NCBI RefSeq assembly: GCF_000189635.1
Contig: NW_002476044.1
Coordinates: 1 to 64,000, forward strand
Direction of reading: 5' to 3'
Length of the DNA: 64,000 nucleotides
Source: Tetrahymena thermophila SB210
Lineage: Eukaryota; Ciliophora; Oligohymenophorea; Hymenostomatida; Tetrahymenidae
Below are positions 14,144 through 26,291 of this stretch, in pieces; the stretch's first letter is position 1, and every line of letters begins with the position of its first letter. The notes below the pieces were generated by a model. It was not told where the DNA came from and searched no databases. It saw only the letters and a program-made list of their open reading frames with translations. A program made the position numbers and the translations under genes.

Positions 14144-17100
14144 TCAAATAAATAAATTAATTAATTAATTAATTACATGCTCATATGCCCACTAAGCATA
14201 CCCCTTGGATTTTATTTTTTCACTTTCCAAAAACTAAGTTTTTTGCCATTATTCCTCTATTTTTGTGTTAAGTGAGTTGTTTCTTTCTTTAATTTTTGTG
14301 ATTCTTGCATTTAGAATATTGTATTTTTTATTAAGCTCCTCTTTTTAGAATTATATACGATGGTTATACTTTGTATCAAACCTATCCTGTTTTGTTTCAA
14401 AGTGTTAACATCTTAAATATATTAAAAATAATTTTACTTTTTCATTTTAGTACATTGGACTATTTGCAGAAACACCAATATTAACAAAAGTATTTTGATG
14501 GAGAGGAGTGGCACCAAATCTTGTTTTTTTTTGCTCCTCTTTATTAGTAAAATAATATTGTAAATAATAATTTTAATTTCAATTTTACCTAATGTAGAAT
14601 TATCTGGACGGAAACTATCTCTTAAACTTTAAATAGTAGTTTTTATCATAGGAAGCATTGATTTAACTTTATCATTCTTTTCTGCAGCAGGAAGAATTGT
14701 AGGGAAAACTGTGTTTTTGCCTTCAGGATTGTTTATTGTCATTCCAGATCTTATTTTTGAACTAAATTCATGAAAGTTGACATAACCTTTCTACTCAGGA
14801 TCAAAATACTATAAAAAGGGTCTGATTTCTTCATATTCAAGCAGATTTAATTCTTTTATCTTCTAAACAAGATCTTTCTGAGAAACATAGCCTATTTTTA
14901 TGATAATTAAGTGTTTAATATTTATTTAAACATTTTTTTCAATATTAATAAAATATATGTTTTGGCTTTTAATATTAATTTATTCTTTTAAAATAAGTAA
15001 TTTATTTTTATTATAATTTATAAAATTTTATTAAAATCAAATTCTTTTTTTATGAATTTTTTTGACTAATTTTAAAACAAACAAAAATAAATTGATTTAC
15101 CATCATTATCAGTATCGAATGATCTATAAACTTCGAGAGCTTTTGTTGATGAATTAAATAGTCTGTTTTCTACTTTCTATAAAATTCTATTTAAATTGAA
15201 GCTCTTTGATTATACAAGAGTCTTGTAATTATTGATGGAGGAATTTTAATTTTAAAAGACATTAGATTATTTGAAAACATCAGAATTTTCAGTTTTATTT
15301 TAAGTATCATTTAATTTTGTCTTTTACATATCCTCAAAAGTACTATTCATGTTTTTTGCTAATTCGTTGTTGATTGTTTCTAGTTAAGGCGTGCTTGCAG
15401 AAATATTTTTTTGAGTGTTTAGATTGCGTCTCCGCTTAGGACTCTTTTCCTATTACTGGTAGAGTGTACTGTTATTATTCAAAATTGTACTTTCTAATTA
15501 GTTTTATTTATTTTATTCCTCTTTTTCTTCAATCCAACCATTCTTTTGTCTTATATATTCCTCATCATTTTCTTTAGATTCTAAATCTTCTTTTGGGAAT
15601 TCATCATGGAATAGCTTAGAATTTGGTGGAGCTGGTCTGTTCTTTTTCCACTGCATACGTATATTCCATTCTTTATCTGACTCTCTAATTTATAACAAAT
15701 TAATTATATTGATTACATTATAGTCCTTTTCAAATAAACTTGCCAAAAAAGAGGAAATAAAAATATTAAAATTGTAGTTGATTTTAAAATTAATTTTTTT
15801 ATTTTTAATCACATTGATTTCACTTAATTTAAAAAATTAATAGATATTAAATTGTAGTTCTTTGGTGCTAATTATTTGACATAAATTATAATATGAATAT
15901 TCCTTGAAGCTTAATTAAGATTTCTTTAAAAATGAATTATATTTTTTTAATTTTGGGATTATAATAAAATAAATTTTTTTTAAAAGAGACATATTTATTA
16001 AATAAAAATTACTCATAAATTAGAGGAGCTATCTCATTAACTGGGGTATATCCGTGGTTGTTATATCTAAAAGCTGAAAGGAAACCTTCTAGTTCATTTT
16101 AAGTGACATCCTTTTCACCTACAGTGAGGAAAACGTTTTTGAAAAATTTAGTAAGATTTTGTTTTGAAATATTTTCTCCATCTGTTTAGTGAAGCTGTGA
16201 ATTTAGAAAATCCTAAAATTCTTTCTTACTAGAGAAATATCTTTAAATCGTTTTAAAAACTTTATTTGCTTTGGTTCTAATTAGTTCCAGCTACCAACTA
16301 TTTTATTCATGAGAGTCTATGATGTGGATAGGCTTTTCCATACTTAAGAGTTTTTAATGTAATAATAAATTTTTATCTGAATTCTTCTTCAAATGAACAC
16401 CTTCCTCCTCTACTTCTGGTTTCTTATTAAAAATAAATATTATCTTTCAAGAAAGACTAATTTAAAATTCTAAATTACATATAAATCTTCTAGTATAAAG
16501 TTATAGTTTCTTAAAGTATTTATGAATTTTTTATAATCAAATTTGTGTTCGTCTATTTTATATTGATCATACAATCTTCTAATGTCTCCTACATCCATGA
16601 CTGTAGTAGGAATGGCTACTTTTTTCATAGCTGTTTCAAATTTTTCATAAGGTATAAAACCAAAATCAAGAGTGTCTTGCTGAAGTATTTAGTTTATAAT
16701 AATTTCTAATCTATTCTTTAAGACTGCTAGCAATTACTTTTCTTTTCTGCTGTTTTTAACTTTGCTTACATCCTCTGCTAGTTTATCTACGACTTTAGCT
16801 CCTCCAACTAATTCCTGCATTTCATTTTCACTAAGAACTAATAAAAAAAGTAATTTCAAATTTTATTAAGCTATTTGTAAATTATCTACCTGGAATCTTT
16901 TTCAAGTCAACATTGAGTGTTTCATTTGAATTAAAAATAAGATACATAAACTGATTGAGATTTAAATATCCCTAATTATTTTCATCAGCTGAAGCTACAA
17001 GCACACGAGCTTCGTCCATATTAATTTTGATTTCCATCTTATTCAGCATCTCATACATTTTCTTAATTGTAATAATACCAGTAGCATCGTAATCCCAAGC

Positions 17101-18086
17101 AGCAAAAATCTTTTAAAAATTTTTACGATTTGCATACCTTCTTCTCAAAGCTTTTCTGATTTCACGAACATTTTCTAGGTCTATCTTACCTTCTAAAGTA
17201 TCTCTCTATTCTAGACCTACCAATTACGTTTCTTAAATAGCTGTAGCATGCAATTCGTGTTTCTCATTAACTAAGCTTTAAAACTCTGGATCTTTTTAAT
17301 GTTAAATAACATAAAAGTGTTATATTTTTATTAGTCTTAAATATATTGATCATAATTAATATATTTATTTATTATTATTTCCAGTATTTAAATAATCTTA
17401 AATAATAATAAAACTTCTTAAAAAGCGAAAACAACAACAACAATTAAAATTGTTTCCATTAAAAATCTGATATAGTCTAAAAAAAATAACTTAATTTTAA
17501 TTGCTTATTCGATTAAAAAATATTTTATACGATTTATATTTCTTAATATTGCATTTAACCAAAAATTTTTCGATCGAATTAGCTTATTTTTATGGCTGCT
17601 TATTGATTTAAATAAGTTGTAAAATCATCTAATAATAAATGAATGAATAAATTAAATACTCTTTTTCTAACTCTTTGTCTTGAGTTTAACATATCCAAAT
17701 TATTGCTTTTTATCTCCCAACAAATGCGAGTCTCCTGTAAATACCTTTAGTTTTTCCCCATCTTCTAAAGTAGAGTGATGAGGCGGAATTATTATAGATT
17801 TCTCTTTAATTTATTTTTGATTTGTCTTGTAAAACTATTCAGCAATCTCCTATGGGTGAGGGGATGATCTCATAGTCTTTGACTTTACTATTTCGCTGAA
17901 ATTTTGTACAGATTTATTTTTAGAAAGAAAATCTAATCTTTCAAGTCCTTCAGGTCTAGTGTAGTTCTTAGGCCTAAAAATGTTTATTTAATCCAATTTA
18001 TTTGTGCCTTCATGCATAATACATAAAGCAGAATTGTAATAGGCAAATATTTTACCTAAAATCAGCATTACTGCCACCTACTTCAT
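14144..18086 (-). CDS. EF-hand calcium-binding protein with coiled-coil C-terminus, eight exons
   Basis: Exons (high to low): 18086-17660, 17291-16890, 16837-16479, 16422-16013, 15684-15101, 14891-14589, 14538-14438 and 14386-14144. Introns are GT..AG, phases agree throughout, and the model gives 942 residues. Two clear EF-hand regions are visible. One is an EF pair around WDYDATGIITIKK and SADENNQGYLNL (exon 2). The other is FDTDNDGYVSQKDL (spanning the exon 5/6 joint) followed by FDPEQKGYVNFHEF (exon 6). In the first pair several loop ligands are degenerate; the loop DTDNDGYVS looks functional. The C-terminus (EELNKKYNILNARITKIKE) is coiled coil. The start is a choice between in-frame ATGs at 18086 and 18017. 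The architecture fits a cytoskeletal or ciliary Ca2+ sensor, but no specific ortholog is recognised and the role is inference. Confidence 0.75.
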
Positions 18087-18724
18087 GTATTCTCTAAGTA
18101 CGTAGCTTCATTTGAGACTTTATTCACTTATACAATTATATTTTACAACTTTATTTCTAATTCAATATGCTTAAACTTTATGTTTTTTTATATAATTTTC
18201 TTAAAAAAGTTTGCTTCACACTAACTAATCAGTAGAACAAAAACAAAAAAAAAACTATTATCAAATCAAAATAAATAATAAGGTAAGTAAGTGTATTGTT
18301 TATTCAAACTCATATATACATATATACATACATAAATACATATAATGAAATCAAACAAGATATTTATAAATTTACATATTTATTTTTTACTATTATACAA
18401 AAAAGAAACAGAATTTTCAATTTATTTACAAATAATAATGATATTTAAAAGCTAAATATAATTTTTAGAATAAATCTAAAATCCTTTTTCAACAATGAAA
18501 TCGTTTGATTAATAGAAATTATCATGATTTGTTCTTAAGTTATAAAAGCTAATTATTTTTTTATTAAGAGAATCAGGAAATTGTAAATTAAATATGATTT
18601 TGACAAAAAAATATTTTAATGATTTAAAGATTTATTACAAATAAACAAAAAAACAAAAAAAAGAGTGAATACAAACAAAAATACTAATTTAATAAATAAT
18701 TCAAATATTGGCTGAATTTTATTC
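18087..18724. other. intergenic, no gene seen
   Basis: AT-rich spacer between the EF-hand gene start and the helicase stop, both on the minus strand. Confidence 0.5.
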
Positions 18725-20083
18725 TCAAATCTAAAAGAAAGCTTCAAAGTTAATGTCATCCTTATTAAAATCGTCATCATCAATAATTTCTTCAAGATTT
18801 GCGATGTCGCTTTCTTCAAAAGTTGCTGAGAACAAAATAAGCTAGAAACCTTCACTAATGTCATCGTAAATTTTGTTTAGAGTATCCCTAAGCTCATTCT
18901 TGTTAGAATCCAAGACTTCATCAGCTTCGTCAATAATTAAGAACTTTAGGTCTTTAGTTTTAATGCTGTTTAATATTTTCTAGATATAACCAGGAGTGCC
19001 AATGCAAATAGAACCCTTAATATCTTTGGTATCAGTGTCTCTAAAGAGATAAGATATCTCATACTTTTTGCTTGGAGGCATAATAGCAGCTATTTGTTTA
19101 CCAATTTGCAAACAAAGATCCTTTGTGTGAGCCATTATAATTGCTTGAGGACACCAAGGCTTGCTCATTGGTTCTTAGCTTTTAAATTTTTCAATCATTG
19201 GGGTGAGGAAGCAAAGAGTTTTACCTCTGCCGTTTGCGAAACCGTATACAGAGATGTGCTTATAAAATTTAGCTTTATCAACTTAGTAATTGAGAATTTT
19301 AGGAACACAAATAACTTATGAAGGTTTAGGGTATTTAAAGCCATTATTAAAAAGCTAGGTTTAAAATTCATCGCTAATTCCTATATCTTTCCAAGATTTC
19401 TCTGAAACTAAAGTTTTGAAGAGTTCATTTTATTCTTTGTTGTGCTTATAGCATTCTGCAAGATGATTTTTTATTTGCTCAAAATCTTCATATTTTATAA
19501 TAGTAACATCAAGTTTTTTAGCTAGATCGATAACAGCTTCTTCTCCTTCTATGTTTGAAACTGAAATGGCTACACCCTTCTTATTAGAACGACCTGCTCT
19601 ACCTACTCTATGAATATAAGTTTAGACATCTATTTCATCAGGCTTAACGGGTCTATTTTCGTCATTGCTCTTCTTTTTTATATCTACAGGAATATCGCAA
19701 TTGATTACTGATGTAACTTCGTTGAAGTCAATACCTCTTGCAACCAAGTTAGTTGTTAAGAGATAATTAAATTCACCATCATCAAATTTACGACGAATCA
19801 ACTTTCTTTCTTTTATATCCTAATCACCATGGATAATATTAAATTTGTCATTCATATCACTAAAGCGCTTATCGGATTTTAATACTGAGAAAAAGTCTAA
19901 TAGATACTTCTTTTCATTAAAGAAGATAACTACTTTTGGCTAAGCATCAGTGTCTTCAATCAATTTCTTAATAAAATCGAAGATGAAGTCTCTCTTTTCT
20001 TGATCTGATTTAACTTTGTGAAACCATTGCTTCACATTTTTCATTCTGTCCTTTAAATCTGTCTCAATCTTAATATCAGCCAT
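18725..20083 (-). CDS. DEAD-box RNA helicase (Dbp5/DDX19-like) with the two RecA domains in swapped order
   Basis: A single intronless ORF of 452 residues starts MADIKIETDL and ends at TGA. Residues about 1-210 are a RecA2 (helicase C) domain: KVVIFFNEKKY, HGDQDIKERK, TTNLVARGID (ARGID 115-119) and YIHRVGRAGR (HRVGRAGR 158-165). Residues about 230-450 are a RecA1 domain: Q-motif region GFKYPKPSQ, motif I GFANGRGKT (GKT 287-289), CIGTPG, motif II DEAD at 385-388, and motif III SAT at 419-421. All known DEAD-box helicases that I can recall run RecA1 then RecA2, so the order here is reversed. The insert between VINCDIP and TYIHR and the general sequence resemble Dbp5/DDX19, a nuclear mRNA-export helicase. 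Length (452) equals a complete two-domain enzyme. Motif I is slightly off consensus (Phe where the first Ala is usual). The protein ends in an acidic tail. Confidence 0.85.
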
Positions 20084-21709
20084 TTCTTTTTTAGTCTGCT
20101 AATATATTTATATATCTTTTATTTCTTACTAAATCTAATTATTTAATTTATTTATTTTTAATTAATTTATCAATTTATTTGATTTTTAAAGTCTGATATA
20201 TTTTTTTGATGTTATTATTTCTGTATTTAAAATAAAATTTATTAAAATTTACGCTCTCTTTAAGAAAAAGCTAATAACAGCAAGTGTCTATTAAGTTAAT
20301 CGACCACTTAATTAAATTTCCTTATAAATATATATATATTTTTACATATTAAAATGTTTCCTTTCACATTTCATAGTGTTCCACAAACATTTATCTAAAT
20401 TGAATTATACAAATAATTAAAAAAAAAGAAAGAGAGTAATGCAAACGCAAGTTAATGCTCACTTCTAAAATAACTACCCCCTAATTATAATCTTTTAATT
20501 GTTTTAAGTGTGTGTGAAAAAAAATAATTTATTTGGATGGTGTCTTCTTAACCTAAATTGTCCATAAAATGTTAAATATATTTTAGTATAGTTGATTAAT
20601 ACTTAAATAAAAGAAAAAAAAATACTTTTATTTAAAGTATCTTGAGTAAATTTAGAGCTAAATTCATCTATCCCCTATTAAATTTTATAAATAAAATACT
20701 TTTATTTTATTTAGATACTTTCATTAGGTTTTATAAAAAAAATTATTTTATATTTTAAGTAAATAGATCTATCTATTCTAGATTTTAAAATTTTCACAGA
20801 ATCCTTTTCATTTACTAATTCCTTTTTGTTTTATTCCATAAATCAATATATGTAGGTATTGTATAATAAAAGATTTATGATATTGTAAATAAAGGATGAT
20901 TTGATAATTTAGAGCTTTAGGAAATGTGTTTGAATTTTAATTATCTAATTCTTATTGCATCCATTGACTGATATTTATATTAATTAATAAATATTTAAAT
21001 TAAATTAGTTTGTAAAAAACTAAAGAATTAAGTTTAATTTTAATAAAATAACTAAATATATTTCTATGATATCATCAATAAAATGTTAATAATAATCTTA
21101 AAAATAAAATAATGACTTTCATTGTTAAATTTCAGTTTAAAACTATGATGATAAGTAGATAATATTAAAGATAATTTTTATATTATCAACATTTTCAGTT
21201 TTTATAGAATTAAAAGTGAAATTAAAAATATTTTTTTTTATTGTTAGTTAATTAACTAGCATTTATTTTTTTGGTTTAATTATTTATAAAAAAATATTGA
21301 ATATTCTAATTATGATAAAAATTAAATATTTTTTTTATTTTACCTAAAACAAGCTTAAAGAAGAAGAATTTAAAAGATTATTTATGTTATTTAATTGATT
21401 GATTTATTTTAGTTTAAGATTGATAAATGTGTGATTGAAAAATATAAAATTTTAAATTGATTAAATATTTAGTTGAAATTATGTGCAGTTTAAGCCAAAA
21501 AATAATGGTATATGAATATATGTGTATGTATGTTGAAGATTAGTTAAGATTAGTTTATAGATTGAAATCCATATATTCTAGAAAAAGATTCATTTAAATA
21601 ATTAATTAAAATTGATTTAATCTTTGTTTGCATGCAAACTTTATTTTAGATAGTAGGTAAAATAAAAAGCTTATTAGGATTTAACAGAGGACGGAAGGGT
21701 ATCTAAAAG
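20084..21709. other. intergenic between divergent genes, no gene seen
   Basis: AT-rich. It should hold the promoters of the helicase (minus) and the phosphatase (plus). No upstream exon of the helicase was found: immediately 5' of its ATG the sequence becomes AT-rich and noncoding. A slightly less AT-rich patch near 20430-20520 has no coding frame. Confidence 0.5.
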
Positions 21710-22774
21710 ATGGATAATATAAATAAGAATAATCAGCAGCTTTCTAATTAAATTTCAATAACTTCATACAATATATTAGCAGATTTATACACTGATCCCT
21801 GGTATTTCCCTTATTGCCCGAAGCAGTATTTAAATTTTGATTACAGAAAATGGAAGATAGTTGAAGAAATAAAGCTTATTAACAGCGATATTGTATGCCT
21901 TCAAGAAGCAGACCACATAGAAGATTTCTATTATTAGCAATTTTAAGATTTAGGCTATCAAATTTAATACGCATTAAAGCCTTATAGAGCTGAAGGAATT
22001 TTGGTAATGTTTAAGAAAGATAAATTTAAGATGATTTCTGAGCATGTTATCAACTTTGACAATGAGATTCCTGATACTTTTAATAAGGCAAATTACTAAA
22101 GAAACAATAATGCTCTGATAATTTAATTAAAGCATTTAATTTCTGATTTAAATATAGTTATAGCTAATACGCATCTCTTTTGGAATCCATAGAATGAGGA
22201 AGTTAAACTACTCCAAACTGCTTAAATATTGCAGCATCTTACAAAGAATTATAAATAAGATGAAAATATAATTTTATGTGGAGATTTTAATTCTATGCCT
22301 ACCAGTAACGTTATAAAATACATAACAGATAAAAAAGAACCCCACTTAAGCAGAGTTGAAAAGCAATTTGCAAAATACGTGCTTATCAAAGACATGATGG
22401 CTATTCATAATATGTTCAGTGAAATGAATTTAATTGATTTGAAGAGCTCTTATGATGATTATTTAAAAACTGGTAAACACCCTGAATTCACTAATTATAC
22501 ATAAAATTTCAAAGGAACTCTTGATTATATTTTATTTAACCCAAATATGAAGTAATTCTAATTATCTGAAGTCAGAGAAATACCTATAGATTTGATTAAA
22601 AAATAAAAGGGATTACCTAGCTAAGATTATCCTTCAGATCATTTGCCAATTACAGCTATTTTTAGTATAAACTAAGATGGTTAAGATTAGAAATAAAATT
22701 CAGAATATATAAATGACCAAAATTAAGATGATAATAATAATAATTTACCTCCAACCTAAGAAAAGTAAGTATGA
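21710..22774 (+). CDS. endonuclease/exonuclease/phosphatase-family protein, PDE12/CCR4/Angel type
   Basis: A single 1065-nt exon encodes 354 residues. Family motifs occur in order: SYNILADLYTD near residue 19, the metal-binding Glu in CLQEADH, ANTHLFWNP, the catalytic CGDFNSMP, GTLDYILFN, and the terminal DYPSDHLPI with the catalytic Asp-His. YFPYC, the FDYR block and the EGILVMFKK segment resemble human PDE12, an exonuclease acting on 2'-5' and 3' poly(A), more than CCR4. There is no N-terminal LRR or mitochondrial presequence. The C-terminus is a low-complexity Gln/Asn-rich tail. All catalytic residues are present. Likely role: poly(A) or oligoadenylate 3'-end trimming; the exact substrate is inference. 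Confidence 0.85.
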
Positions 22775-23555
22775 AAGTGATATTTAAATTACTTTTCTTT
22801 TCATTATTAATACGAATAAAATAACTAATTAAAACATATTTTGTGTAAAAATCTTTTGAGTAAAAAGGCCATTAATTTATTTACTAAAAGCAGCCTTTTG
22901 AAATAAAGAAAATTTGTATTATAGCATAAAAGGAAAGTTCTAACAATACAAAACACTTAAAAATCACAAAAATTAAATATAAAAACTTTAATTTTGCAAA
23001 TATTTTAATTATTATTTCAGTTTTTATTAATTTTTATGGGAAGAAATAAATAAAAAACCATTATTTAAATTATATGAATAACATATTTTACCTAAATAAT
23101 ATTTTTCAAAAAAAAAAGAAATATACTTTTTTTATTAATTTTAAAGAGATTTGAGATTAAAATTTCAAAATGAAAATAATTAGATAAATTAACTTAGTTT
23201 AATAGGTTATCAAGTAATACTTTGAAAAGAATATTTTTCATAAATAATGTTAATAAATTATTCAAAGTGAATAAATATTAAAAATAAATTTGAGTTTTAT
23301 AAATAAAATAAAAATAATTATTAACATCCTTAATTGAAAATTAAAATAAATTCTATTATAGATATATGATTTACTACTTGGATCAAAATAAAATCTTTTT
23401 TAACTTATAAATAATTTAAAATTTTACTTTATTTTTGTATTGTCTTATTAATAATAATTTAATTTATCTAAGGATTAAGGTTTTTTTAATCAAAAATATT
23501 CAAAAAATAAAAATGATCAAATAAATTATCAAAACAATCAAATTAATGAATTTGA
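22775..23555. other. intergenic, no gene seen
   Basis: AT-rich spacer between convergent features. No coding frame was recognised. Confidence 0.5.
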
Positions 23556-24262
23556 TCATTATTTCATTTTTACTTTGGTAATTTATTATTGATCATTTCC
23601 TTTGGATGTTACTTTTATTGCACTTCTAGGTTTATAATTATTTGATTTATATAATTTTATGTATTTTTTTTAAAGATTTAAAAAATCTTCAAAACCAAAT
23701 TAATTTAAATAATTATTATTAGATGTGAAATGGCTGCTAAATTATATTTAAAACTTTGAAAATAAGACGATTTTTCATGTAAGAATCTACACTATTAATT
23801 TGTATTTTAATCTATATATCTATCCTACATAAATGTACTATTAATATCTTTGTATCATTAGAACTTAGTAATATGCATTAGTACACTTATATACTTTAGT
23901 GACAAATAAGGATAGTAAAATACTGATTCTGATACTATTATTTTCAAAATATTACCATTATATATTAATAGTCTCTTCTGATTTACTTTCAATTTCTATT
24001 TTTAGAATCTTAATTAATAACTACTTAATAAATTTATATTCTTTTTGATATTTTATATTATCAGTATTATCAATATCATTATTATTTGTATCATATTGTT
24101 AATATTCTTCTTATAAAAGCTAAACTTCTTCTTTTAAACTACTCTAATAGTTATTTTATCAGTCTTCATCTATGAGACATTCTATTAATTAAATTAGTCT
24201 TTCTTCTTAAAATTGACTTTTTTTGAGTTTTTAATTATTTTAACAATTTTTATTGAAAAAAA
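23556..24262 (-). pseudogene. decayed or hard-to-splice hypothetical gene
   Basis: On the minus strand one frame reads as typical ciliate coding sequence. The stretches QFQEERLIQLIECLIDED, SSLKEEVQLLQEEYQQYD and YQKEYKFIKQLLIKIL occur in the upper half. FTSNNNYLNQFGFEDFLNL and KPRSAIKVTSKGNDQQQ occur in the lower half, ending at a TGA at 23556-23558. Within the upper half an in-frame TGA (the only stop in this code) interrupts the frame directly after IECLIDED, with no GT..AG intron around it. The lower half can be joined by an intron starting GTAATATTTTG and ending ATAATTTAG. No upstream ATG in frame is obvious. I do not recognise the family. It may be a pseudogene or a gene with a non-obvious start downstream of the TGA. 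Confidence 0.4.
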
Positions 24263-26291
24263 TAAAAAGTTTCTATTTATTTAAATGGTTGGTAATATGA
24301 TTTACATAAAAAACAAACAGAGCTTCTCTTATTCTTTCAAGAAAAAATAAAATTTGTATTCATTTTTTCGATAAATTTAATTAATGATACTTTTTATTTA
24401 ATTTGATGTATTATTTTTTATTAGATTAACATTAAATAATATGATCTTCTTTTAACTTTTCTTAAATATCTTAGGATATATCTAAAAATATACTTTTTTA
24501 TTGATATTTTTAGGAAGTTAGAAAGAAGTAAAAATTTTAAGTTCTATTTTTAGAAAAAATTATAATCTTTGATTAACATTTTATTTTAGTTTATTTAACA
24601 AATGAAAATATAATTCTTTTAAATATAATGTCAGTCAACACATTTTTAAATATTTTAATTTTATTTCTTTTTTCAAATTAAAAATTATTTTTATTTAATT
24701 TAAGATAAATTTGTAAAGAAAAATAAATAAATATTTTTAAGATTTTAATTTTAAAGGCAAAACAAAATTCAATTAATTCTCATGAATAAAAAACAACAAA
24801 ACAGGTTTTATTATCTTAAATCATTTTTTTTACCTAAATATACTTGATTTTCATAAATAAAACAGCCTTTGCTGAATAAAAAACAGACTTAACTTTTTTT
24901 TGTTTGTTTAACTTCTTAATCTAATTTAAATATTTTTGGAATCATTTAAGTGAAATAAACTGGTTGATTTATTAAGAAAAAGAGGAAGTATTTCTCATGT
25001 ACATGAGTTAAATAATTTATACAAATATATTTTTTGATATTACATTTTTTATATTACTATCAAATTTGGTACTTTTTTGAATTATTAGATGGATTATTAA
25101 ACGCGATAATTATTATTTATTCATAAAATTTAAAATATGTCAACAGGATTCAAAGATTGTGCAATAATTAATACGCTATTAATCTATCTATATTTAAAAA
25201 TTGTATTAATAATTCGCTCTTGTGTTCATTTATTTTTTATAAAAATAGCTTTGAAAAATACTTACAAAAAAGGTCTTTGAAAATAGATTGTATATTTTAT
25301 GAACTAACAGTCTAAATTTGATTTGATATTGGTGATAATTGTGATCATCGTCGATTTCTCCAAATTAGTAAGTAAGTGCTCGGATTGAGTTATAGTAATT
25401 TTTATTAAGCTCAAAAAAGGGTGAGGTTTAAATATAATTGCGGTATTTAATTTCTGATACGTAATATCAATCAATGTACATTTGAAATAGATTTGTACAA
25501 GAAATTAGGTCAACTAAAAGTTGATTAATTTAATTTACGCAAATAGCCTTAATTTAATATCTCTTAAATACATATCAACAAAGATGACGCCTGTTAGTAT
25601 TTCGTTATATTAAGTCATATTGCACATACTTAAAATCTAAATAAATATTTACTTATTTATTTATTCATTTATTTGCTGATTTTACGTTTTAAAAATTAGA
25701 GCAATTCAACCAAATAAACTATAAAATAAATATATTTCAATATAATTCAATTCACCATCTCCTAATAAGTAAAACTAAAAAGCCATTTCATTAAGGAGAA
25801 CCTCAATCATTAAAGTATTTCTCATTTCATTCATTCATTTTATTTCAGCAGAAAAAGATTTAAATAAATAAATTTATAGAAAGTTATTAGATGAGCAAAT
25901 TTCATATCAAATATAATAAATCACAAGTTTTTTAAAAAGGGGCGTTTTAAATTTTTAATCGCCATGAATTTTTAAAAAAATGGATTAATGTCCAGCAAAT
26001 AATTAACAATTTTAAAAAAAATAGTTTCAAGTAGATTAAAAAGGTTTAGGAGAAATAAGTAAGACCTATCCAACCATATAATTAAATAAATAAGAATAGG
26101 AATTTAAAAAATACAATAGATACAGAAATCCATATATAGATATATATATACAAATTCATTAATTCAAACATATTGTATTCTAACTAAATAAAGAGATTGA
26201 ATTAAATACATAATAAGCTTATTTATAAAAGGAATACTTTAAGCTAGAATTTTAGAAAAGCTGATATAAAATATAAAAAGAGAAAAGCAGA
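24263..26291. other. long intergenic region with a small GC-richer island
   Basis: Two kilobases without a recognisable gene. Most is extremely AT-rich, but about 25310-25560 is clearly richer in G and C (for example GTGATCATCGTCGATTTCTC and GTAAGTGCTCGGATTGAG) without an open coding frame. The stretch near 25580 (AAAGATGACGCC) resembles a snoRNA C box only weakly. It is a candidate noncoding RNA locus, not identified. Confidence 0.35.

Noticed and set aside
18056-18110. Extra 5' exon for the EF-hand gene beginning MKLRTQRIHEV
   Set aside because: Its apparent splice donor is out of phase with the next exon; the in-frame ATG at 18086 reads straight into the gene.
18725-20083. Two separate adjacent helicase pseudogenes rather than one permuted gene
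   Set aside because: The frame is uninterrupted across the domain junction with no stop, start-like gap or noncoding spacer, and the total length equals one complete enzyme.
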